Source of the DNA: an uncultured Bacteroidota bacterium
GTDB lineage: Bacteria > Bacteroidota > Bacteroidia > Flavobacteriales > Flavobacteriaceae
Length of the DNA stretch: 6,559 bases
Direction: 5' to 3'
NCBI GenBank assembly: GCA_903920835.1
Contig: CAIXNQ010000066.1
Coordinates: forward strand, 1 to 6,559
Numbering within the stretch: the stretch's first letter is position 1; every line of letters starts with the position of its first letter. The position numbers and the translations under genes are program-made. Below the pieces are notes generated by a model, which made no database searches, was not told where the DNA came from, and was given only the letters and a program-made list of their open reading frames with translations. Positions 1 to 6,354 of this stretch are shown one piece after another.

Positions 1-3000
1 ATGTAATTTCTTGTTATGGAGCTCGAAAAGGATTAATTGATACGGCATTACGTACAGCAGATTCAGGCTATTTAACGAGACGTTTAGTGGATGTTGCTCA
101 TGGAATTCTTATTGGTGAGATCGATTGTTTTAACAAAGCATCGCTTTCTGTTCCATTAGCAGAAAAAAATATTTTAGGTCGCGTCTTAGCAGAGAATCTC
201 TCGGACGAATTCTTTCCAGGTTCCAAAATTCACTTAATCGACTCCACTCAATTTGATTTTGCAAAGACGAATTCTTTCCCTTCCCCCGAAAACAAAAACG
301 GAAACGTTGAAGCAAAAAACATAAATTCCCAATTTCGTACAAAAAAGAATACTCCGCAAAGCTTACGCAGGGGTTCTTTTGCATGGAAAAATCAAGATAT
401 TTCATGGTCTTTATCAACAGAAATTCTTGCAAGAATTTCTTCGAAGCGAACAGAAATTAGAGTAAGGTCTCCATTAACATGTGATGGTCTTTATACAAAA
501 CAACCGCCTGAGGTTGAAAACGAAAAACTGATAAACCGTCAAAGTGGCAAAAATGAAAGCCAAAACACTCAATCTCGTTTAAATACTGATGGAATTTGTC
601 AACTTTGTTATGGCTGGAATTTATCCCAAGGACGATTAGTTTCAATTGGTGATGCTGTTGGAGTTCTAGCTGCTCAATCTATTGGGGAACCTGGAACTCA
701 ATTGACAATGCGAACTTTCCACACAGGAGGTATTTTTTCAACGGACGTTCAAGATAAAATTTTTGCTCCACATGAAGGTTTTGTTGCATTTTATTCTCGC
801 ATTGATTCACTTTCTGAACTGGAAGGCCGACCAAGGGAAAATAATATTCACTTAATTCCTAGCGGGAGTTCTCCGGAGGCGTCAAAAGATAGGCATCAAA
901 AAGTTTTAGGCTGTAAAGTAAGAAGTGTTCACGGTGAAACAGGTTTTCTTTCTTTTGAGCCTTTACAAATTTCTATTTCGGTTCCGTTGAATTCCGGCGG
1001 AAATAAAACGGAGCTTGAAACCGAATCCAAAGAACAAAAGAAAAATGATTCAATCAATCGAATGAAATCGAGCAGAAAACTTTCTATTCTTCAGTTGCCC
1101 GCACAAACTCTTATTTTTGTTTATCCGGGAAAATTTATTCAAAAAAATACTCTTTGTGCTGAAATTTCACGTGTTCGGCCTCCATTAGCCATTAAAACTT
1201 TTTCAGTTTCTCCTCCGCGTTTGCTCGCGCCCGGAAAGGAAGAGAAAACCGAAGTAGGACTTACTAGTTCGGTTTTCAACGAAGCTGAAAACCGAAACGA
1301 TACGCAAAAAAATGAGGTTTTGGTTTCAATGAATCCTTTAATTGTTGCTCAAAACTCTCTAATCCAGCAGGAAAAACGAACGCAAATGATCGATATAGGC
1401 GAAAAGAACAAAATGCGTTTCGCGCCAAACAACCGCATGCGGCTAGAACGAACAAATGTGCTTCGCGCCAAAATACCGTCTGCGACTGAAATTCAAGCAG
1501 AAGAAATGCTCAGTTCTCCAGTAGATGGAAAAAATGTTCTTTCTGAAATTCAGGGTCAAGTTGCTTTAGCTCCTCATGGACCCAATGGGCGCGGTCAGGA
1601 AGTGTGGGTTTTAGCTGGAGAAAAATATAAATTTTCGGAATGGTCATCAGAGTCATTTAGTTCCCTTCATTTTCCCTTTTCAGCTTCACTGAAAGCTAAA
1701 AATGAACTCTCGTCTTTATTTTTACCACCCGTTGCTGAAGGAAAAAGAAGTGAAATTAAATCGCAAACCAGAAAAAATAAACAAGCGAAATCTCAAAAAT
1801 TATATCGAGAAATTCATCAACCTTTTCAAGTTGGTGATTTATTGAATTGGAAAGGTTTTAGAGGAAGACAACAAAACTCTCGTCTTCATTTTTCTTCGTT
1901 TGCCTCATTTACTGACGCTCGAATCGCGGCAATTAGTTCAGAAAAAATAACTCGCAATGAAGACAAAAAACCTTCATTCGAAATGCGAGAAAGTGTTATT
2001 TTATATTCTCGACAACAAAAAAGCTTTTCTGCGCTTTACGCGAGGAAACATTCGGGAAATGTAAGTGGATTGAAACAAAAAGCCAAAGGAATTGGTGAAT
2101 TAATAAGAAATGGTAATCAACTTCAATATACTGCTCAGATCATTGCGCTTCGCGCCAAAAAACAAGCATCCACTTCAACTAAAAGCTGGAAGCCGGAAAT
2201 AGCAGATGATCAAACATTGTATATTATTCGAAGAGTTCAACCTCATTTATTTTCTGGTAATATATTATCGACGGTTTCAGACAATAAACCTTTAAATCTT
2301 CGAGCAATTGGTAGTGTTGTTCAAGAACGTGATGTCCTTTTTCAGTTATCATTACCAGTTCAACAATCAAAAACCGGAGATATTGTTCAAGGTTTACCAA
2401 AAATTGAACAACTTTTTGAGGGACGAGGTGGTTCACTTTTCGACGAAGGTGTTGACCAAAACTCAGAAAAGTTTTCACAAATTCCTCTCGCTCTTCGGTT
2501 TGGTTCTTTGTCTTCGGGTCAAAAAACTGCCCACAAGGAACTCAACAGAGTTTTTATGGCCTACGAATCAAATGATTTTTCTCTTTTAAATGATCCAGCG
2601 AAAAAACGTTTTATTCTTCAACGTAGATTAGTTGATGAAATTCAATCAGTATATCAATCTCAAGGTGTTGAAATTGCAGACAAACATGTTGAAATAATTG
2701 TTCGCCAAATGACTTCAAAAGTAAAAATTCTTGAAAAAGGAAAGACACCTTTTTTTCCTGATGATATTGTTGATTTTGAAAGTCTGCGTCGTGTAAACCC
2801 AGAACATACTTCTTATGAACCAATTATTTTAGGTATTACAAAAGTGGCCTTTTTTTCAGATAGTTTTATCTCTGCTGCAAGTTTTCAAGAAACAAAACGT
2901 GTTTTGATGCACTCAGCTATTCAAACGCGTGTTGATTTTTTAACTGGCTTAAAAGAAAATGTTATTGTTGGGCGATTAATTCCAGCTGGAACCGGGCAAA

Positions 3001-3011
3001 TGTCTTTGTAA
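1..3011 (+). CDS. rpoC2: RNA polymerase beta-double-prime subunit RpoC2, 5'-partial
   Basis: This is the C-terminal part of the beta-prime homologue of the plastid-encoded RNA polymerase. The first full codon is at 3, giving 1002 visible residues; the family suggests roughly 170 residues lie upstream. The ATG at 87 is not the start, because the conserved SCYGARKG and ADSGYLTRRLVDVAH stretch is read in frame from position 3. Landmarks, numbered from that codon: presumed zinc cysteines C42, C160, C199 and C202 (CQLCYG); trigger-loop helix SIGEPGTQLTMRTFHTGG with M236, R237 and H240; a poorly conserved charged stretch of about 545 residues in the place of the cyanobacterial SI3 insertion; then GDIVQGLPKIEQLFEGRGG from about 792, DKHVEIIVRQM from 893, and LKENVIVGRLIPAGTG near the end, all diagnostic of the family. 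Oddities are about 32 extra residues between C160 and C199, and hairpin repeats within the SI3-like part. The frame is intact, so it is probably functional. Identity is essentially certain. Confidence 0.97.
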   Translation, partial: VISCYGARKGLIDTALRTADSGYLTRRLVDVAHGILIGEIDCFNKASLSVPLAEKNILGRVLAENLSDEFFPGSKIHLIDSTQFDFAKTNSFPSPENKNGNVEAKNINSQFRTKKNTPQSLRRGSFAWKNQDISWSLSTEILARISSKRTEIRVRSPLTCDGLYTKQPPEVENEKLINRQSGKNESQNTQSRLNTDGICQLCYGWNLSQGRLVSIGDAVGVLAAQSIGEPGTQLTMRTFHTGGIFSTDVQDKIFAPHEGFVAFYSRIDSLSELEGRPRENNIHLIPSGSSPEASKDRHQKVLGCKVRSVHGETGFLSFEPLQISISVPLNSGGNKTELETESKEQKKNDSINRMKSSRKLSILQLPAQTLIFVYPGKFIQKNTLCAEISRVRPPLAIKTFSVSPPRLLAPGKEEKTEVGLTSSVFNEAENRNDTQKNEVLVSMNPLIVAQNSLIQQEKRTQMIDIGEKNKMRFAPNNRMRLERTNVLRAKIPSATEIQAEEMLSSPVDGKNVLSEIQGQVALAPHGPNGRGQEVWVLAGEKYKFSEWSSESFSSLHFPFSASLKAKNELSSLFLPPVAEGKRSEIKSQTRKNKQAKSQKLYREIHQPFQVGDLLNWKGFRGRQQNSRLHFSSFASFTDARIAAISSEKITRNEDKKPSFEMRESVILYSRQQKSFSALYARKHSGNVSGLKQKAKGIGELIRNGNQLQYTAQIIALRAKKQASTSTKSWKPEIADDQTLYIIRRVQPHLFSGNILSTVSDNKPLNLRAIGSVVQERDVLFQLSLPVQQSKTGDIVQGLPKIEQLFEGRGGSLFDEGVDQNSEKFSQIPLALRFGSLSSGQKTAHKELNRVFMAYESNDFSLLNDPAKKRFILQRRLVDEIQSVYQSQGVEIADKHVEIIVRQMTSKVKILEKGKTPFFPDDIVDFESLRRVNPEHTSYEPIILGITKVAFFSDSFISAASFQETKRVLMHSAIQTRVDFLTGLKENVIVGRLIPAGTGQMSL
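1268..1296. repeat. Hairpin repeat of the TTTCA/TGAAA family inside rpoC2
   Basis: A perfect 11-bp inverted repeat (TTCGGTTTTCA at 1268-1278, TGAAAACCGAA at 1286-1296) with loop ACGAAGC. The left arm could instead pair with GAAAACCGAA at 1244-1253. It lies in the SI3-like variable stretch of rpoC2 and is read as SSVFNEAENRND. Sequence and reading frame resemble the hairpins at 3731-3764 and 4271-4299 in ftsH. Confidence 0.75.
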
Positions 3012-3081
3012 TTTGCTGTTTTTTCAAATTTCCAAAGCGTACTTTTAAGTTTCACTTTTTCTTTTTTGCGGTCCGTTTTCA

Positions 3082-3166
3082 GCTTCGAGTTCTGGTTTGT
3101 TTCCGGTTTCATCAAAACTGAAACCGGAAACAAGACTGAAATGAGATTCATTTTTAGAACTGAAGC
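3082..3166 (+). terminator. Candidate 3' stem-loop of rpoC2 mRNA
   Basis: The core is a perfect 15-bp inverted repeat: TTGTTTCCGGTTTCA (3097-3111) pairs with TGAAACCGGAAACAA (3119-3133) around a 7-base loop. An outer imperfect stem can form between GCTTCGAGTTCT (3082-3093) and AGAACTGAAGC (3156-3166) with one bulged base. It begins about 70 bases after the rpoC2 stop. Plastid mRNAs commonly end at such stem-loops, which act in 3' processing and stability more than in termination. That role is inferred; the fold is visible. Its arms resemble the hairpin family inside rpoC2 and ftsH. Confidence 0.55.
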
Positions 3167-3337
3167 CCATCTCACACAACAAATAAAATAACAATGCATG
3201 CCAAAAAACAATTAAGACCAACGTTCATCTAAAGTAAAACATAAATCGATAGCCGCTAATTTTTTTCTTGGCCAAAATCGCATTCATTCGTTTTTAGTTG
3301 ATTTTGCCGCTTCTTGGTTTGGTAGATGATTAGTTGG

Positions 3338-3415
3338 TAGATGGTTTTTTGCTTCGCAGTTTGATTTTTTCGCTTCTCTGTTTGGTTTTTTTGCTTCGCT
3401 GTTTGATTTTTCCGC
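3338..3415. repeat. 21-base tandem repeat array
   Basis: Units of 21 bases follow one another: 3338-3358 (TAGATGG, six T, GCTTCGCA), 3359-3379 (GTTTGATTTTTTCGCTTCTC plus T), 3380-3400 (GTTTGG, seven T, GCTTCGCT), and a partial fourth from 3401 that runs into the hairpin at 3404-3430. The two middle units differ at only a few positions. The period is a multiple of three, so either strand can be read without stops over several units, which explains the Gln/Lys/Thr-rich spurious minus-strand frame here. Confidence 0.8.
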
Positions 3416-3472
3416 AAAGCGGAAAAATCATCTAACCAACTAATCATCTACCAAACTGCGAAGCAAAAAACC
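3343..3472. repeat. Long-range inverted repeat around the tandem array
   Basis: A perfect 21-base inverted pair: left arm 3343-3363 (GG, six T, GCTTCGCAGTTTG) and right arm 3452-3472, its exact reverse complement. A second perfect pair of 16 bases, 3323-3338 (TAGATGATTAGTTGGT) with 3435-3450, overlaps it in a crossed order, so both stems cannot form in one simple nested fold. Confidence 0.8.
3404..3430. repeat. Short perfect hairpin in the rpoC2-ftsH spacer
   Basis: TGATTTTTCCGC (3404-3415) pairs perfectly over 12 bp with GCGGAAAAATCA (3419-3430) around an AAA loop. It sits at the end of the tandem array and inside both long-range inverted repeats, so it would cap either larger stem. Its arm matches the TTTTTCCGC motif in ftsH at about 3818-3826 and 5102-5111. 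Confidence 0.8.
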
Positions 3473-3536
3473 AACTAACCATCCACCAAAGGTCGAAGCG
3501 ATAAAACCAAATAAACATTACAAATAATTTAAATTT

Positions 3537-6065
3537 ATGTTTAACATTTTTTCTTGCTCTCGCGCAATTAACTCAATAAATTCCCACAGACAGACTTCAT
3601 CTGGGGGAGCTTCATTCTATGATAAATATACATATCAAAAAAGCGCTTTGCGCCAAAAAAGATTTTTCCCAAATGTGTCGTTTGATTCGTTTTTATTATC
3701 TAATACCAGAGGAAGAAAAAACTTTGGTTTAGTTCTCGCTTTCAGCGAAGCTGAAGACGGAACTGAGACTAAAAATGAAAATCAACTCAACCAAACAATT
3801 TGTGGCTTGGTAGATGATTTTTCCGCTTCGCGGTTTGATTTTTTGCGAAGCGAAAAAACCATCTACAAATACTTTAGTGAATCATTTTCGGCGTCAACAA
3901 AAATCAAAGGTTTTCAGGATTTCCACAGCACAAATTGGAAAATTGAAGAAAATCAAGGCTTATTAAAACAACAAGTTTCGGTTTCGTTTTTGCACCAAGC
4001 AGAAAAACGCAAGCAAAGCCGCCCTGCCGCTGAAAATCTTTCTATTTTTGCTGGGGGAAATGAGCCTTTTCATTTTTCTGAGGAAGCGGAAAAAATCAAA
4101 CAGAGAAACGAAAAAACGAAACCCCAAGAAAATCTAGAAATGAATAATCGCTTGATTCCTAGCGACAGGCAGAAAACTTTATCAACTCAAAAAAGGATTT
4201 ATACACCATCAAATCCTTATTCGTCTCGAAATATTTTTCGAATATTATTTTTACTGCAATTTGAATCGAGTTCCGATTTCAGCTTTGCTGAAATCGGAAA
4301 GGAAACGAAAAACGAATCGGCTTCATTAATTCGCTTCGCGCGTCAATCTGGTATTTCCTTTTTTGGGAAGCAAAAAATGAGAGACACGAACAAAAAGAAA
4401 CAAAAAGAAAGGTTACCTCGTCAAAAGGCTACTCTATTCACAAAAAAATTTCCTTCGTTTTTGAGTAGTTCTTTCAATACTTTAAATGAAAGTTTTCCAA
4501 CAGTTCGAATAAATCAAAGAAAAATTCCTGTAATCCCAATTTTTCTTTCTGTTATTCCCTATGTTTTATTTTTAGGAATTCGGCAAACATTTGTTTTTTT
4601 ATCCCCAGAAACAGCAAATTTGGGCTTGGGACGTTTCTCTGGAATATTATCTCATTTTCAACCTGTTGGATATGCTTTGCATCAAAAACCTCTTATTTCG
4701 ACCTTAAATTCTGAAAAAACATATCTAAATTTCGCCGCGAAAGGGAGAAATTTAAACATAGTAAACAAAATAAATGATATCAATATTTCGGGAATTGAAA
4801 ACCTGTGGGTTTTGGGTCTTCCTTCAATTTTAAGTAAATTTTTTGTTTTATGGGCTATTCAAAGTATCGCATCGATTCGGCCACAACGAAAAATTTCACA
4901 AAAAGCAGAAGAGTCGCATCAAGCTCGAATTCTTTTTCCAAATGAAATTAAAGTTAAATTTGAAAATCTTCAAGGTCTAACAGCTGTTTTACCTCTCTTA
5001 TCTATTTTGATTGAAAGCCTTAACTCGCCTTATGTGTTTCCATTTGGAACTCAAAATCCTTTTGGTTGGCTTTCGGGGCGAAACAATATTTGGTTTAGTT
5101 GGTTTTTCCGCTTTACGGAGTTTGGTTTTCTTGCGAAAAAACCAGCTACAAACTCTTTTGCAACTCACAAATATCCTAAAGGTTATTTATTTGTTGGACC
5201 TCCAGGAACAGGAAAAACTCGATTAGCTCAAGCTTTAGCTAAGGAAGCCAAAGTAGCATTATTATGCGTTTCAGCCAGTGAAATTCAAAAACAAATTGAA
5301 ATTGGAACAAGAATTGGTGCTTTACGTTTAAGAAAAGTTTTTGAAACTGCTCGCTGTTATGCACCTTGTATCCTTTTTTTTGATGAGATTGATGCAATTG
5401 GAAAAACTCGCGGATATGAAACAAATTATTCAGCGCGAGCTGAAAGTTCAAATGAAGAAAATCAATTTTCCTCTTCTATCCAAGAAGGACCTGAAAGAAC
5501 TGGAGGTGATAATCAACTTTTAACAGAGTTTTTAATTCAAATGGATTCATTTTCTGTTGATGATGGTTTTGTGGTTGTAGGAACAACAAATTTTCTTCAT
5601 CGTCTTGATTCTGCATTTATTCGTTCCGGAAGATTTGATAGAATTATTAGTCTAAATTCCCCATCCAAAAAAATTCGTTTAGATATTCTTCAGGCTCAGG
5701 CATTTTTTACTGAAGAACAATTTATCAAAAATGCAAAAGCAGCTTCCCCTTTTAACAAATTAAATGGAACAAAGATTGATTCCAGTCAAAAAAGTTTCCC
5801 TTGGAATTATTTTGGACATTATACAAATGGATTTAGCCCAGCGCACTTGGCACGTTTAATAAATGAATCTTTGCTGTATTCTTGTTCTCATTTTCAAGAC
5901 AAAAAACAAAGTTTGCCTGCCCAAGCTAGAAAATTATTTAATATCTTTGAAAGTTCTAAACGAAAACAAAAAATAGGTAGACCAAAGCATAGTTTTGAAA
6001 GTTTGCAGCATGGGTTAAATAGAATTCAAACTCATAGAAAGAATTTTCCTCCTCCTGTTCTCTAA
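3537..6065 (+). CDS. ftsH: FtsH-like AAA ATPase without the protease domain
   Basis: A membrane-bound AAA ATPase of 842 residues. Residues 1-329 are low complexity, rich in Ser, Lys, Gln and Glu, with no recognised domain. Predicted membrane segments lie near 331-348 and 424-446, with a loop of about 75 residues between them, as in FtsH. The AAA module starts near VKFENLQGL (473-481). Walker A is GPPGTGKT (554-561, K560), Walker B is CILFFDEID (611-619, D616 and E617), and the second region of homology contains TTNFLHRLD and FIRSGRFDR, with likely arginine fingers R696 and R699. The lid motif is GFSPAHLARLINES (765-778). The protein ends where FtsH would continue into HEAGH, so the M41 protease is absent, as in land-plant Ycf2. 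Insertions lie before Walker A (about 500-543) and after Walker B. Family knowledge suggests a motor, perhaps in protein import or membrane quality control; this is inference. No Shine-Dalgarno precedes the ATG; M202 and M281 are alternative starts that would keep both membrane segments. Confidence 0.9.
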   Translation: MFNIFSCSRAINSINSHRQTSSGGASFYDKYTYQKSALRQKRFFPNVSFDSFLLSNTRGRKNFGLVLAFSEAEDGTETKNENQLNQTICGLVDDFSASRFDFLRSEKTIYKYFSESFSASTKIKGFQDFHSTNWKIEENQGLLKQQVSVSFLHQAEKRKQSRPAAENLSIFAGGNEPFHFSEEAEKIKQRNEKTKPQENLEMNNRLIPSDRQKTLSTQKRIYTPSNPYSSRNIFRILFLLQFESSSDFSFAEIGKETKNESASLIRFARQSGISFFGKQKMRDTNKKKQKERLPRQKATLFTKKFPSFLSSSFNTLNESFPTVRINQRKIPVIPIFLSVIPYVLFLGIRQTFVFLSPETANLGLGRFSGILSHFQPVGYALHQKPLISTLNSEKTYLNFAAKGRNLNIVNKINDINISGIENLWVLGLPSILSKFFVLWAIQSIASIRPQRKISQKAEESHQARILFPNEIKVKFENLQGLTAVLPLLSILIESLNSPYVFPFGTQNPFGWLSGRNNIWFSWFFRFTEFGFLAKKPATNSFATHKYPKGYLFVGPPGTGKTRLAQALAKEAKVALLCVSASEIQKQIEIGTRIGALRLRKVFETARCYAPCILFFDEIDAIGKTRGYETNYSARAESSNEENQFSSSIQEGPERTGGDNQLLTEFLIQMDSFSVDDGFVVVGTTNFLHRLDSAFIRSGRFDRIISLNSPSKKIRLDILQAQAFFTEEQFIKNAKAASPFNKLNGTKIDSSQKSFPWNYFGHYTNGFSPAHLARLINESLLYSCSHFQDKKQSLPAQARKLFNIFESSKRKQKIGRPKHSFESLQHGLNRIQTHRKNFPPPVL
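3731..3764. repeat. Hairpin repeat of the TTTCA/TGAAA family, first copy in ftsH
   Basis: An interrupted inverted repeat: outer arms AGTTC (3731-3735) and GAACT (3760-3764), inner arms TTCAGC (3741-3746) and GCTGAA (3750-3755), loop GAA. It is read as VLAFSEAEDGTET, in the same frame as the rpoC2 copy at 1268-1296. Confidence 0.65.
3811..3865. repeat. Spacer-type GCTTCGC inverted repeat inside ftsH
   Basis: Arms 3811-3831 (TAGATGATTTTTCCGCTTCG plus C) and 3845-3865 pair over 21 bp with two mismatches. The middle, GGTTTGATTTTTT, matches the unit of the tandem array at 3359-3400. The same building blocks (TTGGTAGATGAT, TTTTTCCGC, GAAGC with A runs) fill the upstream spacer, so this looks like the same element within the coding region. 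It encodes LVDDFSASRFDFLRSEKT in the unconserved N-terminal part. Confidence 0.8.
4271..4299. repeat. Perfect hairpin of the TTTCA/TGAAA family, second copy in ftsH
   Basis: TTCCGATTTCAGC (4271-4283) and GCTGAAATCGGAA (4287-4299) form a perfect 13-bp stem with a TTT loop. It is read as SSDFSFAEIGKE, followed by TKNE as in the copy at 3731-3764, in the same frame as the other two coding copies. Confidence 0.8.
5096..5148. repeat. GCTTCGC-type inverted repeat in the AAA module of ftsH
   Basis: Arms TAGTTGGTTTTTCCGC (5096-5111) and 5133-5148 pair over 16 positions with one mismatch and one T-G pair. The middle, TTTACGGAGTTTGGTTTTCTT, resembles the repeat at 3811-3865, but the reading frame differs (WFFRFTEFGFLAKKPA). 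It falls in the extra segment between the start of the AAA module and Walker A. Confidence 0.65.
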
Positions 6066-6072
6066 AAATAAA

Positions 6073-6154
6073 AACCAACTCCTTCAAGCAGATCATAAAC
6101 GAGTGATTCTTTTTCCCCGCTTAGGGGAAGACACTCATAAAGTTTTCGTTGGTT
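6073..6154 (+). terminator. Candidate 3' stem-loop of ftsH mRNA
   Basis: Three nested stems can stack: AACCAAC (6073-6079) with GTTGGTT (6148-6154), GAGTG (6101-6105) with CACTC (6132-6136), and TTCCCC (6113-6118) with GGGGAA (6124-6129) around GCTTA. It begins 8 bases after the ftsH stop, so a role in forming the mRNA 3' end is plausible. Only the innermost two stems are convincing; the outer one may be chance. Confidence 0.4.
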
Positions 6155-6183
6155 AGATGGTTTTTTCGAGGTTTGGTAAATGG

Positions 6184-6278
6184 TTTTTCTGCTTTTCGTC
6201 TTTGATAGATGATTAGTTGGTTTTTTTGCGAAGCAAAAAAACCAACTAATCATCTATCAAAGACGAAAAGCAGAAAAA
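6184..6278. repeat. Perfect 46-bp hairpin with a 3-base loop
   Basis: Bases 6184-6229 are the exact reverse complement of 6233-6278, with loop GAA (6230-6232). One G-T pair and two more matches extend the stem to 6181-6281. The arm contains TAGATGATTAGTTGGT, identical to 3323-3338 in the other spacer, followed by a T run and GC at the loop. It could act as a transcript end or RNA stability element between ftsH and rpoC1, or simply be a dispersed repeat; the sequence does not decide. Confidence 0.9.
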
Positions 6279-6354
6279 TCAACTAAACTCGCAGGCGTAC
6301 AAAATTAGTAATTAAGTGTAGCAATAACAAAGAACAACTAAATCGCAAATTCTT

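Larger units (their letters stand above)
3012..3536. other. rpoC2-ftsH spacer, repeat-rich
   Basis: This 525-base spacer has no credible gene. It holds a stem-loop after rpoC2 (3082-3166), an unstructured AT-rich part (about 3170-3290), a cluster of 21-base tandem units and inverted repeats (3319-3472), and the AT-rich leader of ftsH. Short minus-strand reading frames here are repeats read backwards or run antisense into rpoC2. I saw no tRNA and no convincing -35/-10 promoter pair. Confidence 0.8.

Noticed and set aside
87..89. ATG as start of rpoC2
   Set aside because: Conserved RpoC2 residues (SCYGARKG, TALRTADSGYLTRRL) are read in the same frame from position 3 with no stop, so the gene enters from the left edge.
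483..590. Intron in the zinc site of rpoC2
   Set aside because: The segment is open in frame, only about 100 bases long, and shows no group I or II intron features that I can see.
2308..2589. Alternative plus-strand frame within rpoC2
   Set aside because: It overlaps the clearly conserved rpoC2 frame, and its Phe/Leu/Lys-rich product is typical of AT-rich out-of-frame translation.
2921..3211. Minus-strand frame overlapping the rpoC2 end
   Set aside because: It is antisense to the highly conserved rpoC2 C-terminus and continues into the stem-loop; no recognisable protein.
3256..3447. Minus-strand frame rich in Gln, Lys, Asn and Thr
   Set aside because: It is the 21-base tandem array read backwards; the repetitive peptide has no independent support.
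3319..3472. CRISPR-like array
   Set aside because: Units are adjacent without unique spacers, and arms are inverted; there are no cas genes, and the context is plastid.
6073..6154. Possible tRNA or cloverleaf RNA
   Set aside because: Nested stems form, but there is no T-loop motif (TTCRA), no proper anticodon arm and no 7-bp acceptor next to a D arm.
6062..6253. Minus-strand frame in the ftsH-rpoC1 spacer
   Set aside because: It runs through the long hairpin and repeat copies, with no ribosome-binding site or recognisable protein.
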